Shown one piece after another: positions 8,952 to 18,226 of a stretch of DNA of 59,844 nucleotides. The notes below the pieces were generated by a model, which ran no database searches, was not told where the DNA came from, and saw nothing but the letters and a program-made list of their open reading frames with translations. This DNA is from Fibrobacter sp. GTDB taxonomy: Bacteria > Fibrobacterota > Fibrobacteria > Fibrobacterales > Fibrobacteraceae. Location of the stretch: the NCBI GenBank assembly GCA_017503015.1, contig JAFVTX010000028.1, forward strand, positions 1 to 59,844. Direction: 5' to 3'. The position numbers were made by a program, and so were the translations under genes. Positions within the stretch are counted from its first letter, which is position 1, and every line of letters begins with the position of its first letter.

Positions 8952-9115
8952 AGGGGTTTTAGGGGGCGGAGCCCCCTAGGAGAGGGGGTGGTGGAAGACG
9001 CGGCGAGGAACGGTGGCCCCGGCACCCTTCGACTACGCTCAGGGCAGGCCAGGCCGGGGTGACATCGGGATGAGGCGCGGCTGCAACCAGGGGGAGGCTT
9101 CCCCCGACACAAAAA
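8952..9115 (+). repeat. GC-rich dispersed intergenic element, full copy
   Basis: It begins GGGGTTTTAGGGG and contains the palindrome GGGGGCGGAGCCCCC. GAGGGGGTGGTGGAAGAC follows, and the element ends GGCTGCAACCAGGGGGAGG and CTTCCCCC. A clearly related copy lies inverted at 58742-58868, and a partial one lies near 47779-47797. No coding sequence is seen inside. Confidence 0.75.
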
Positions 9116-9220
9116 GCAACTATCGTTTGCAAATTGTAAAAAAGGGGGCGGTTTTGTAAAAATTCGTAGAGCGGGTTCAAAAAACGTTTCGCATCTCCGT
9201 TTATTACATCGGAGGGCATA

Positions 9221-10174
9221 ATGAAAGACCAACACAAAATGCTTGAAATTGCGTCGTTGTCCAACATCCCGGTGCTCTTGCAGGGGGAATCGGGAGCCGG
9301 GAAAGAGGTGGCCGCGCGTTTTATCCACAATCACGGCCTGCGGAAGGAGGGACCTTTCGTGGCGCTGAACTGCAGTTCAATCCCGAAGAGTCTTGCCGAA
9401 AGTATCCTGGAGGGTTCGGTAAGGGGCGCGTTTACAGGAGCGGTGGACGAGAAACTGGGGCTTGTCCGCTCTGCAGAAGGGGGCACCCTTTTTCTGGACG
9501 AAATCGGGGAACTGCCCATGGATACCCAGAGCAAGCTTTTACGCATTCTGCAGGAGAAAACGGTGACGCCCGTGGGAGGCGCCCAGAGTGTTCCCGTGAA
9601 CTTCCGCCTGATATGCGCCACCAACCGGAACCTGAAACAGGAAATCTCCGACGGGAATTTCCGGGCGGATTTGTTTTATCGTATCAACGTTTTTCCCGTG
9701 GAGATTCCGCCCCTGCGCTCACGGCCGGATTTTGCCGACGTGGCCCACGACTTGTGGCGGGAGGCTCGAAGCCAAGTGAACGGGCTAGATTCCAGAAGTC
9801 GCGATTCCGGCAACAAACAGCGCGACCTTACGGCCGATGAGATGGAGCTGCTGAAGGCCTGTCCCTGGCCAGGAAACGTGCGCCAGCTGAAAAATGTGCT
9901 GCAGCGCTATACGGTGCTGAAACCCTATGATGTGACCCTTACCGAAATCTTGACCCAGGAATTTTCGCTACCGAAACTTTGCGAAAAAAATATCTGTTCG
10001 ATTTACGTGACGGATTTCTTGAAAAAGCGGAAGAAGAAACCGACCTTCACCGACATCGAGGAGACGCTTTTGCTATGCAAGGGGAACAAGTGCAAGGCGG
10101 CGAAAAAGCTGGGGATTAGCCGCGGGAGCCTGTGCTACCAGCTGCAGAAGGGACGGGTGAAAGTGGCGAGTTAA
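9221..10174 (+). CDS. Sigma-54-dependent transcription activator lacking an N-terminal sensor domain
   Basis: A 317-residue AAA+ activator that would remodel sigma-54 RNA polymerase using ATP. Walker A is GESGAGKE (about 23-30), the sigma-54 contact loop GAFTGA is intact, Walker B is GGTLFLDEIGEL, and CATNRNL with RADLFYRINVFPVEIPPLRSR follows. The C-terminus (CKGNKCKAAKKLGISRGSL) is a Fis-type DNA-binding helix-turn-helix. There is no receiver, PAS or GAF domain: the protein begins immediately before the ATPase. GGAGGG precedes the ATG. Its stop codon overlaps the convergent neighbour's stop by 4 bp. Target promoters are unknown. Confidence 0.9.
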   Translation: MKDQHKMLEIASLSNIPVLLQGESGAGKEVAARFIHNHGLRKEGPFVALNCSSIPKSLAESILEGSVRGAFTGAVDEKLGLVRSAEGGTLFLDEIGELPMDTQSKLLRILQEKTVTPVGGAQSVPVNFRLICATNRNLKQEISDGNFRADLFYRINVFPVEIPPLRSRPDFADVAHDLWREARSQVNGLDSRSRDSGNKQRDLTADEMELLKACPWPGNVRQLKNVLQRYTVLKPYDVTLTEILTQEFSLPKLCEKNICSIYVTDFLKKRKKKPTFTDIEETLLLCKGNKCKAAKKLGISRGSLCYQLQKGRVKVAS

Positions 10175-11097
10175 AACCGCAGGCCCACGGCAATGTGGTG
10201 GTTGCCGCCATCGAGGGCAAGGCGCGGGGAGTAGCCGTAATCGAAGACAATCATGCCGAATACCACACCAAGGCCGCAGGCGACCCCTGTAGAGTAGTCG
10301 TCGCTTTCGTCTTTGCGGACTGATGTTCCCAGACGAAGCATCAGGGTTTCGGCGTAGGCGATTTCGGCCCCGAACAGCCCCTGGATTTCGGTATCGGCGC
10401 GACGGTAGGCGTCGGCGGAAACGTGGATGCGCCATCTTTCGGTCACGGGAATCATGCCCGTGATGCCCGCCTGGAGCGCCATAGGAGCGTATTCGTCTTC
10501 GCTGTCGTAGGCGGTCACATAGCCAGCGTTGGTGAGGGTCGCACCGAAGGCCATGTAGCGGTTCACCTTGAAGGAGCCGCCGATGTCGCCCAAGATGGCG
10601 TAGGCCGTTTCGTCTTCGATGGTCTGGCTTGCAAAGCGGGCGGTAACACCCCAGTTGAAGGCGGAATTACGGCTACCGAGGCCAAGCTGTGCGGCCCAGG
10701 CGTAGGCGCCATACTCCCCTGTCTCGAGACCGTTTTCGTCGCGACCTTCGATGTCGTCGTAACCCAGGTAATCCAGGCCTGCCGAGAAAGTGAATTTGTC
10801 CGCAAAAGGAAGGCCGTAGTAAACATTGATGAAACGGTCCGAACCCATGCCGTCAAAGACAATCTGGTTCAGGCCGAACTCCGGGGATTCTACGGTGCTC
10901 ATGGCCAGCGGGTTCCGGGTCACTTCGGAGGCCCTGGCGGGGTCTGCAACGCCAGCTCCCGCCATGGCGGCAGTTCGCGGCGAAACCTGCAGCGCAAGAA
11001 ACTTCATGGTCACGCCACCCGGGTCCACGTTCCAATGCTCCCCTGCAAAAGCGAGGGAGCCTGCGGCCATGGCTGCGGTAAGGAGTTTCTTGAACAT
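10171..11097 (-). CDS. Outer-membrane beta-barrel protein, PorV/UPF0164-like
   Basis: About 308 residues from ATG 11097 (MFKKLLTAAMAAGSLAFA signal peptide). The mature start GGVTMKFLALQVSPRTAAMAGAGVADPARASEVTRNPLA has the pattern (phenylalanine-rich, SPRxxAMGGA, NPA) of the PorV/UPF0164 barrel family. Alternating hydrophobic strands follow, ending in LRF, a typical outer-membrane C-terminus. In bacteria with type IX secretion, PorV-like proteins shuttle substrates; whether this one does so is inference. Confidence 0.8.
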   Translation of the reverse strand: MFKKLLTAAMAAGSLAFAGEHWNVDPGGVTMKFLALQVSPRTAAMAGAGVADPARASEVTRNPLAMSTVESPEFGLNQIVFDGMGSDRFINVYYGLPFADKFTFSAGLDYLGYDDIEGRDENGLETGEYGAYAWAAQLGLGSRNSAFNWGVTARFASQTIEDETAYAILGDIGGSFKVNRYMAFGATLTNAGYVTAYDSEDEYAPMALQAGITGMIPVTERWRIHVSADAYRRADTEIQGLFGAEIAYAETLMLRLGTSVRKDESDDYSTGVACGLGVVFGMIVFDYGYSPRLALDGGNHHIAVGLRF

Positions 11098-11142
11098 ACG
11101 GCTACAAGATACAAAAATAGACGTAACGTAGGACATAGTCCA

Positions 11143-11345
11143 ACTGGTATTAGGGGCTAGGATCTAGGGGTTAGGGAGATGTGTAATGTGGAATGTGAAG
11201 TGTGAGATTAGTAATGAGTTGCCAGTTATGAGTTGTGAGTTCTTATAGTAGCGCCTTTGACGCCAAATTATGGACTGAAGACTGATAACAGACGACTGAT
11301 AACTCAGGGGCTCCCTTCGAGTATTAGGTCGGGGTTTGAGGTTCG
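11143..11345. repeat. 7-bp-period degenerate repeats (two stretches)
   Basis: The first stretch starts with GGCTAGG/ATCTAGG words like those at 3636 and passes into AGTAATG, AGTTGCC, AGTTATG, AGTTGTG. A second stretch near 11274-11310 has GACTGAA, GACTGAT, AACAGAC, GACTGAT. Together they fill the divergent spacer between the barrel protein and the GT2 gene. Confidence 0.8.
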
Positions 11346-11376
11346 AGGCGCGAGGCTTTTTTCTAAATTTTGGTCC

Positions 11377-12483
11377 ATGCTGAGCGTCGTTGTCCTGACC
11401 GTGCTCACCGCAATTTATGCGGTTGCCATTCTCACGTTTACCGTGGGGATTATCCGCACGCACAGGCACAAGGGGAGCGCCACCCCCTACGTCTCCGTGG
11501 TCATTCCCATGCGAAACGAAGAAAAATTCTTGCAGCGGACCCTGGACGCCCTAGCCGCCCAGGAATACGCAGGACAATACGAGATTATCTGCGTCGACGA
11601 CCGCTCTACCGATTCCACGGGGAAAATCCTGGACGATTTCGTCGCGACCCACGGGGACAAGTTCCGCGCCATCCATCTGGACCCGAACCTCCCCAAGGTA
11701 GAGAGCCCCAAGAAGCGGGCCCTGGAGGCTGGTTTCAAGGAAGCCCGCGGCGAAGTCCTGCTGATTATGGACGCCGACTGCGTGCCTACCAAACGCTGGC
11801 TTGCCTCCATGGCGGGTAGGTTCGAAGGGAACATCGCCATCGTGCAGGGGCCAAAGCGGAACACCGGCGGATGGAGCCCCGTGCATCAGTACCAGAGGCT
11901 CGAGACCCTGGCCTACACCTCCATCGAGGCCGCCGGATTCAGCCTGGGCCACCCTATGCTGGCCAGTGCCGCATGCCTCGCCTACAAGAAGGACCTGTTC
12001 TTCAAGGTGGGCGGTTTCGGGGACCTGGTAAACCTTTCCAGTGGCGACGACGACATGCTCATCCACAAGATGATCAAGGAACCGGGCGTGGAGTTCTGCT
12101 ACAACCTGAGCGCCGACGCCCTCATAGACACGGCCCCCGTGGATTCCCTGAAGGCCCTGTTCTTCCAGCGGGCACGCTGGAGCAGCAACGGCACCAAGTA
12201 CGACAGCCACCTTTACACGCTGGCGCTTTCCCTTATCTACACCTTCCTGGTCTGGCTTCTGGTGAGTCCTTTTTTGGTGGCCTTCGCGGACTTCCCTATC
12301 GCCTGGTTTGCCATCCCTATGGGTGTGAAGGTCCTGTGCGATTTGATTTTTCTCACCTGCGCCGCTGTGAAGCTCCACTCCAAGCGGCTGTTGCTGGCTC
12401 TGCCCGTCACTGAAATCATGCAGGTGCCCATGAACGTGTTTGCCGTTCCCTTCGGGCTGCTAGGGCTGTTCAAGTGGAAATAG
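11377..12483 (+). CDS. Membrane-anchored family 2 glycosyltransferase
   Basis: About 368 residues from ATG 11377 (MLSVVVLTVLTAIYAV), chosen because it begins at the first membrane helix; an in-frame extension upstream lies in repeat DNA. The GT-A domain shows VSVVIPMRNEE, VDDRSTDST, the metal-binding MDADC, SSGDDDML and QRARW, all expected of an inverting GT2 enzyme. Two or three membrane helices follow. It likely builds a surface polysaccharide or glycolipid; donor and acceptor are unknown. The next gene starts 9 bp later, so the two are probably one operon. Confidence 0.85.
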   Translation: MLSVVVLTVLTAIYAVAILTFTVGIIRTHRHKGSATPYVSVVIPMRNEEKFLQRTLDALAAQEYAGQYEIICVDDRSTDSTGKILDDFVATHGDKFRAIHLDPNLPKVESPKKRALEAGFKEARGEVLLIMDADCVPTKRWLASMAGRFEGNIAIVQGPKRNTGGWSPVHQYQRLETLAYTSIEAAGFSLGHPMLASAACLAYKKDLFFKVGGFGDLVNLSSGDDDMLIHKMIKEPGVEFCYNLSADALIDTAPVDSLKALFFQRARWSSNGTKYDSHLYTLALSLIYTFLVWLLVSPFLVAFADFPIAWFAIPMGVKVLCDLIFLTCAAVKLHSKRLLLALPVTEIMQVPMNVFAVPFGLLGLFKWK

Positions 12484-12492
12484 GGCCTGCGA

Positions 12493-13848
12493 ATGTGCCT
12501 AGCCAAGTGTAAAAAGTTCATCCCGCTCGGCGCCATTTTTCTAGCGGCCTTTGCCGTTTTCTGTAAAATCAATTATTCCGACGGTGATGACGCCTTCTTT
12601 GACAGCTGCGTCAAGAGTATGTCGTTTCTTGAATACCTCAAGGAACGTTACCTGACCTGGACAGGCCGCATCGGCGGAGAGACCGCCATCTACGTCACCT
12701 TTACTCTGGGAATCTGGTTCTGGCGTGTGGCGAATGCCTTCATGGTCACCATGCTCCCGACCCTCGTGTTCCTGATTTTCAAGAAGATTAATCCCGGCGA
12801 TGTCGGCGCAAAACCTACATGGAGCGATCTACGCCTGTTTCTCTTGACCTGCGCAGGATTCCTGCTAATGGACGTAGTCACCTTCGGGCACGCTGCCGTC
12901 TGGGTCAACGGTTCCGTCTTTTACACCTGGGCATTGGTCAGCGCGCTCCTGTGCATTTACCTCACCTTGGACTGCTTTATTTCCGGCACCGATTCCACAA
13001 AAAAAATCCTTGCATCGATTCCCTTCGGCTTGTTTGCCGTCTCGTCAATAGAACAAATAGGATTTTTCTTGTTGGCCTACTTTGCAGGCGGCATCATCTT
13101 CAACAAACTTCAAAAGAAATCTGTTTCTTCTCTGCTTTATGTTGAATCCTCCGTCTTACTTGCCGTTTTTGCCATTGTCCTTACTGCCCCCGGAAATTCC
13201 CTGAGAATCGCAGCCGAAACAGAGACCTGGTTCCCCGCGTTCAAGGAGCTTTCCGTCGGGGAGCACGCCTTTATTTCGGCCCAATGGCTATTGTCGTCTT
13301 TCGCCAACGAAGGCAAAATCTTCTTCGCACTCATCTGGATTGCTGCCCTACTTTCCGGAGCAGCCAAAAACAAGCCGATTGTCATAGCGGCTGCGCTATT
13401 TTCTGCAATAGCACTCCTTCCGCTGGCAGGAATCACCCCGCTTGCCGACATGGGTATCAACTACATCGACCCTGCCGTAAAACCCGAAGTTCTCCCTAGC
13501 CTTGCACAAGCGACCCCAATGAACATCCTTGCTATGACTTGGTGGTTTGCTGCAACGGCCTTCACCCTGTTTTTAATCCAAAAGCATCTCGGAGCAAAGA
13601 GCGCAATCCTCTTTATCGTGGCTATCCTTTGCGAAGCCATGATGTTTTTCTCCCCAACAATCTATGCATCGGGCGAAAGGGTTTTCTATGTCACCGACTG
13701 GATTCTCGTATTTATCATCTTGAATCAGGTTTCAAAAATCCCGTCTGAAAAGCGCAAACTAATTTTCTTTTCCTTGGCCCTTATCTTAACAATACTGAAC
13801 GAGGTCACTCAGGCCTCCGAGCTGCTTGCAAAACTGAACGGGAATTAA
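12493..13848 (+). CDS. Polytopic membrane protein, DUF6056-like (GT-C type fold suspected)
   Basis: 451 residues with around ten hydrophobic segments. Motifs seen in DUF6056-type proteins are present: an early acidic SDGDD, YLTWTGRIGGE, AVWVNGSVFYTW and LTAPGNSLR. Such proteins are often encoded with polysaccharide glycosyltransferases and resemble lipid-sugar-using GT-C enzymes, but their function is not established. It follows the GT2 gene closely and is convergent with cca. Confidence 0.65.
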   Translation: MCLAKCKKFIPLGAIFLAAFAVFCKINYSDGDDAFFDSCVKSMSFLEYLKERYLTWTGRIGGETAIYVTFTLGIWFWRVANAFMVTMLPTLVFLIFKKINPGDVGAKPTWSDLRLFLLTCAGFLLMDVVTFGHAAVWVNGSVFYTWALVSALLCIYLTLDCFISGTDSTKKILASIPFGLFAVSSIEQIGFFLLAYFAGGIIFNKLQKKSVSSLLYVESSVLLAVFAIVLTAPGNSLRIAAETETWFPAFKELSVGEHAFISAQWLLSSFANEGKIFFALIWIAALLSGAAKNKPIVIAAALFSAIALLPLAGITPLADMGINYIDPAVKPEVLPSLAQATPMNILAMTWWFAATAFTLFLIQKHLGAKSAILFIVAILCEAMMFFSPTIYASGERVFYVTDWILVFIILNQVSKIPSEKRKLIFFSLALILTILNEVTQASELLAKLNGN

Positions 13849-13862
13849 AAGGGACGGGTTTG

Positions 13863-15152
13863 CTAAAGGCCTAGTTTGGCCTTGGCCCAGGTCTCTGCCT
13901 GTTCTGCATCTTGCAGCTTGCCGTCTAGCTGGAGTTCAAAGCTTTCGCGAATCAGGTCGCCAAACTGCTTGCCGGGTTTTAATCCAAGTGACATCAGGTA
14001 GCGGCCTGTAAGGTAAGGCTCCGGAGCGTTTTCAAAAACGCCCAGCTCAAGGGCCCGCGCCTTCAATCGTTCCACAAAAGCCGTGCGAGCCTGTTCACCG
14101 AACATCGGGTTAGAAACAACAAGAATGCAGTATTCCCGCAGGCCTTCCAGCGCAACGGACAGCCGGCGAATCTCAGAATCGTCAAGGAACGCGCCTTCGG
14201 GAGAAGCCGTAGACGAATACCTCAACAGCTTCGGAACGTTCCGCAGGAGCTTCACTTCGTTGGTCATGCCCGTTAGGAATTTCTCCCAGTCTTTGGCACA
14301 GGAATTCCCCGAAAGGAGCGCTGCAAAGGCCATCGCCATCCGAGACTCCTCGGGCTCGGCGGCCGCATTTCTGGACATGTTGTCCAGGAACTGTCCCAGA
14401 TTTTCGTAGCTGCCAGCCAGGGGTTTCACCTCCGGGAAAAACCGCAACAGGTCCATTTCCAGAAATGCCCGCAGGCCCAAAGAAGGTTTGCCCGGCTTAA
14501 GGAGCCACTTCTTGAACTCCTCGTAAATCCTTTCTTTGGAAAGGTCCTCCAGGGAAAGGCTCTTGCAAAGTTCCGCCGTTTCTGGCGCAAGCGTCAGTTC
14601 GAAACGGCTAGCGAACTGCACACCCCGCAAAATTCGCAGGGAATCTTCGGCGAAGGCATCGCTCACATGCTTTAGCCTGTGGGCCTTCAGGTCTTCCACT
14701 CCTCCGTAGGGATCACAAAGGGTAAGCTCCGGAAGTTCCATGCCCATGGCGTTGATGGTAAAGTCCCTGCGGAGGGCCGCCTCCTTGAAGCTGAGCTTTT
14801 CGTCGGTATGCACCACGAACCCGCGGTGGCCATAGCCCACCTTGTTTTCTGTGCGGGGGAAGGAAAAGTCCAACGAAAGGCCTTTCATGGCCAGATGAAT
14901 CACGCCAAAGGCCTTGCCTACCAGGTTCGTGCGGCCGTACTTCGAAAGGAGCGGCACCAGGGCGTCTTGCGCCATGTCGTAAACTTCGATATCGTAGTCC
15001 CGGCAGCTCTTGCCCAGCATGGCATCCCGAACCCAGCCGCCCACCAGGAAGGCGCGGCCGCCTGCAGCACGGATATCGCCTGCAATCTTCAGCAGGCGTC
15101 CCGGAAGGTCGGGCGAGAATTCGTCACCCGAAAGTGTGCGGACCGTAACCAT
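13863..15152 (-). CDS. cca: CCA tRNA nucleotidyltransferase (class II polymerase family)
   Basis: A 429-residue enzyme that adds or repairs the 3' CCA of tRNA; tRNA-Gly in this window does not encode CCA. Motifs in order: FLVGGWVRDAMLG, the metal-binding RDYDIEVY, ALRRDFTINAMG, DPYGGVEDL and RILRGVQFASRF. The start ATG overlaps the upstream lipoprotein stop (TAATG), showing translational coupling. A poly(A) polymerase function cannot be excluded by eye. Confidence 0.92.
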   Translation of the reverse strand: MVTVRTLSGDEFSPDLPGRLLKIAGDIRAAGGRAFLVGGWVRDAMLGKSCRDYDIEVYDMAQDALVPLLSKYGRTNLVGKAFGVIHLAMKGLSLDFSFPRTENKVGYGHRGFVVHTDEKLSFKEAALRRDFTINAMGMELPELTLCDPYGGVEDLKAHRLKHVSDAFAEDSLRILRGVQFASRFELTLAPETAELCKSLSLEDLSKERIYEEFKKWLLKPGKPSLGLRAFLEMDLLRFFPEVKPLAGSYENLGQFLDNMSRNAAAEPEESRMAMAFAALLSGNSCAKDWEKFLTGMTNEVKLLRNVPKLLRYSSTASPEGAFLDDSEIRRLSVALEGLREYCILVVSNPMFGEQARTAFVERLKARALELGVFENAPEPYLTGRYLMSLGLKPGKQFGDLIRESFELQLDGKLQDAEQAETWAKAKLGL

Positions 15153-15616
15153 TATTCTTGCGGAACCTCGCTAGCCGTACTATCTACGGTTGCGGAACTG
15201 TCTGCAGGTGCAGAAGCACTTTCTGTTGCCGTGCTATCCGGCAAGGTCGCAGGCTTCGGCGTAGCGGAACTGTCCGAGGGAACGGCGGCCGTAGTATCCC
15301 GAGGCACCACCGTCACTGCAGAATCAGATGCCGTATGAATTTTTGATGTCGTATCCTGAGAAGCAAACCGTTCATAAATGCTGCGGCGTGCCTCGGCCGA
15401 GCCCTGCTTTTTCTTGGCCTCTTCTTCGCGACAGGCCCGCAACTCCTCTTCCATAAATGCGCGCTGGTCTGGGGAATAGGACATGCTGTTATAGCGGTAC
15501 TCTATTTCGTCGCAGACAACGCCCTGACGTTGCCCAGCACAAGAAGCCAAAAGCAATCCACAAGAAAACAGTGCCATTAATGCGGCTGCCAATACCAAAT
15601 ACTGTTTCTTTCCCAT
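15152..15616 (-). CDS. Small Ser/Thr/Ala-rich lipoprotein
   Basis: About 154 residues from ATG 15616, with AGAGG nine bases upstream. The signal peptide ends LLLASC. A charged alpha-helical part (RAFMEEELRACREEEAKKK) follows, then a low-complexity tail of Asp-Ser-Thr-Ala repeats typical of cell-wall-spanning linkers. I recognise no family. It lies in a tight run: propeller protein, this gene (12-bp gap), cca (1-bp overlap). Confidence 0.75.
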   Translation of the reverse strand: MGKKQYLVLAAALMALFSCGLLLASCAGQRQGVVCDEIEYRYNSMSYSPDQRAFMEEELRACREEEAKKKQGSAEARRSIYERFASQDTTSKIHTASDSAVTVVPRDTTAAVPSDSSATPKPATLPDSTATESASAPADSSATVDSTASEVPQE

Positions 15617-15628
15617 TGTCACCAACCT

Positions 15629-17629
15629 CTAATGAATCAATATAATTTTTCCCGTTTTTTTCTTGGACCCTTTGCGGACCACGTAATGGTAAACTCCAGG
15701 AGCCACAAGTTTCCCGGTCTTGTCGGTGCCGTCCCATTCCGCACGGCCACCCAAAACGTCACTATCGTAAAACGACCTTACCAACGCCCCGCCGCGATTA
15801 TAAACACTTACGAAAGAGTCTTCTGAAATATTATCAATAACCAGACGCTGGCCATGCTTAGGTCTAAATGGATTCGGATAAGCCTTTACTTCTGCGGGAG
15901 CTTCCGATGTCATCATCTTTTCGGCATTTCTCAGGTCTTTTCGGGAATAGCGAGTCACGCCACCATCGTGGGCAAACCAAATCATACCCTTAATAGGGTC
16001 AATTGCCAAATCATGAACCTTGTTACTCAATAATCCCTGCTCCGTAGTCCATCGTTCTGCAGCTAGGGTATCCCTGGATTTTTTTTGCTTTGACAAACGA
16101 AACACGCCTTGGTCGGCAGTTCCAAGCCAGATATTTCCTTGAACGTCTCTATCCATGGAGGTATACTCGGCGCCAATCAACCCTTTTGTCGAGCTAGGCT
16201 GAACAAGGGTATCCCTGTCTTCGTCCATGTAGGCGAGGCTCCCAACGGTAACCATCCATAAAGCATTGTCATCTTTATCAAAAACAAAATCCAAGGGTGC
16301 CTTTCCACCGGGTGTGGCGTAATTTTTCTTTTCGGAAACCGACAATCTACCCCCATTTTTTGAGGGTGGCGGCAACCGGAAGACATCTAATGAACCTCCC
16401 AATGAAACATAAAACGCCTCCCTAGAGGAAACATATACCAGCCATTCTCCCGTTTCTGCATCAATCTTTGCCGCAAGAGTTCCGACAATAGGGGAGGAAC
16501 CTATTTCAGAGAGGCAACTGATATCGCCGTCTTTTGTGATATATGCTAGGCCATAATTTTTTTGGCCAGATGTCGCCACCAAAAATCCGGAACTATCTGG
16601 AGCGACAGTTGTTCCCATGGCAACAGTAAAATCATTTAAGTATTCGTCTAGGCAACTATTCTCGTCTTGTGGAGTCCAGGCCTTAAAGAGAGTATATCCG
16701 TTATCCCTAAAAAGGAAAAAGCCCATTCCCCACACATGAGCGAGCAATAAACCATTATCCAGGGCAGACAGAATTTTCATCCGGTTGTCATAAGACCCGG
16801 TATAACTCCCCACACCATTCCAAATCGGGACGCTATTTTGCCAATTGTACCCATCACTATACGCCATCCAGCCATTTGATGTAGCGGCAACAATTCCCCC
16901 ACCTGAAACAGCTGCTATTTCGTAAACACTGTCCAGTGCATAATTGTTAAAAAGAGTTTCCCGTTCGATTTTTGAAATGTCCTGTTTTTGACTGTCAAAA
17001 TAACGGTCAGCATCCCTGATATTTTTTATTTTGGCCCACGAAGTCGGGTCTACCAGCCGCACGTCGGCTCCCATATTATCCCAATTCATTTTGCGGCCAT
17101 ACATTTCGGTTCCCAGAAGAACAAATAGCGAATCGTCCTTAATGGAAATTTTTTGAGGCGACCTTGTAACCAAGGAGGTATTTCCAATTTTATCTATCGT
17201 CAGAATAAACGAACTTTGATCGGTGTCAAAAAAGGCCAAGCGATCTTCAAAGGCGATAACCAAATTGTTTTTTTCCGATATAACCTGGCCTGGAACTACT
17301 TGAACTTTTTTATTCAGATAAGAGCGATTTGCAATGCTCCAGCTAGCGGTTTTCTTATCGAATGCCGCAACTAATCCATACTCCGAAACGGCATATATTT
17401 TAGCATCCGTCTGCGCAACGCCCATAAAGGCAGTGGCGCCTAAACCATCTGCAGAAGTCCAAAGCCTTTTTATCCTAGGTGTTGAAAACTGGACGCCACC
17501 ACCTGTAGCCAAGACATATCCCGAATCGTATGGAATAGCGGAGTATACCGGCGATGGTTGGGAAAAGACTTTCCACTCGTCGGCCAGAACAGTGCTTGTT
17601 AAAAGCAACAAGGCAAAAATTAACCGCAT
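15629..17629 (-). CDS. Secreted beta-propeller protein with C-terminal FlgD/T9SS-type sorting domain
   Basis: About 666 residues starting MRLIFALLLLTSTVLA (signal peptide). The middle has repeated propeller-like blades similar to two-component 'regulator propeller' repeats (IWLGTADQGVFRLSK, MIWFAHDGGVTRYSRKDL). The last 90 residues read AYPNPFRP, then LGGRAEWDGTDKTGKLVAPG, GVYHYVV and a basic end. This is the FlgD-Ig/type A sorting domain seen on type IX-secreted proteins. It follows the ECF sigma gene by 31 bp, suggesting control by that factor. Function unknown. Confidence 0.8.
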   Translation of the reverse strand: MRLIFALLLLTSTVLADEWKVFSQPSPVYSAIPYDSGYVLATGGGVQFSTPRIKRLWTSADGLGATAFMGVAQTDAKIYAVSEYGLVAAFDKKTASWSIANRSYLNKKVQVVPGQVISEKNNLVIAFEDRLAFFDTDQSSFILTIDKIGNTSLVTRSPQKISIKDDSLFVLLGTEMYGRKMNWDNMGADVRLVDPTSWAKIKNIRDADRYFDSQKQDISKIERETLFNNYALDSVYEIAAVSGGGIVAATSNGWMAYSDGYNWQNSVPIWNGVGSYTGSYDNRMKILSALDNGLLLAHVWGMGFFLFRDNGYTLFKAWTPQDENSCLDEYLNDFTVAMGTTVAPDSSGFLVATSGQKNYGLAYITKDGDISCLSEIGSSPIVGTLAAKIDAETGEWLVYVSSREAFYVSLGGSLDVFRLPPPSKNGGRLSVSEKKNYATPGGKAPLDFVFDKDDNALWMVTVGSLAYMDEDRDTLVQPSSTKGLIGAEYTSMDRDVQGNIWLGTADQGVFRLSKQKKSRDTLAAERWTTEQGLLSNKVHDLAIDPIKGMIWFAHDGGVTRYSRKDLRNAEKMMTSEAPAEVKAYPNPFRPKHGQRLVIDNISEDSFVSVYNRGGALVRSFYDSDVLGGRAEWDGTDKTGKLVAPGVYHYVVRKGSKKKTGKIILIH

Positions 17630-17660
17630 TAAAGGCACTTTACAAAATTACAAAAATGCA

Positions 17661-18194
17661 CTAGCCCAGCAAAACATTCCGGGCTCTTTTAATGGCCGAT
17701 TTTCTCCTTTTGGTTATAGCACTAAAAGACACCCCGTATAGGACGCTCAATTCTTCTGTGGATAAGCCCTTGTGGAATGTCATATCGATTAGTTCTCGGT
17801 CGCTCCTAGAAAGGGAATTGACCACTCGCTGCAATTCGTCATTTTTTTGATTTCCCTCCCGATAAAACACCGAACTTTCGGCAGGCAGGGCCATGTAGTC
17901 CCCCACTACATCTGAGGCTATAGAAAACGGCATCATCTTTTGACGGAATCGGACATAGTCGTAGAAACAATTCCTAAAAACCCGAAATAGCCAGGGAAAA
18001 ACGGAATCCCCATATTTTATGCTCTTTGCGCATTTGAAAAAACGCAGGGCGACATTTTGATAAACATCCTTGGCATCCTCGCTACTTTCGCAACTCATCC
18101 TGCACAAGTTGTAAATTTGAGGTGAATATGTCTTCCATGCTTCTTCCACCCAGTTGCCGTTTTTTGTATCTTTGTTTTTGCTCGTTTGCTCCAT
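17661..18194 (-). CDS. ECF-type RNA polymerase sigma factor
   Basis: 177 residues with sigma region 2 (AWKTYSPQIYNLCRMS, EDAKDVYQNVALRFFK, SVFPWLFRVFRNCFYDYVR) and region 4 (LSRSDRELIDMTFHKGLS, TEELSVLYGVSFSAITKR). It would direct RNA polymerase to a specific promoter set. There is no adjacent anti-sigma gene. It is divergent from dsbD (32-bp gap) and upstream of the propeller-lipoprotein-cca run. Confidence 0.9.
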   Translation of the reverse strand: MEQTSKNKDTKNGNWVEEAWKTYSPQIYNLCRMSCESSEDAKDVYQNVALRFFKCAKSIKYGDSVFPWLFRVFRNCFYDYVRFRQKMMPFSIASDVVGDYMALPAESSVFYREGNQKNDELQRVVNSLSRSDRELIDMTFHKGLSTEELSVLYGVSFSAITKRRKSAIKRARNVLLG

Positions 18195-18226
18195 TGTTCC
18201 CTTCCGTTTTTTGACGGCGAAAATTT

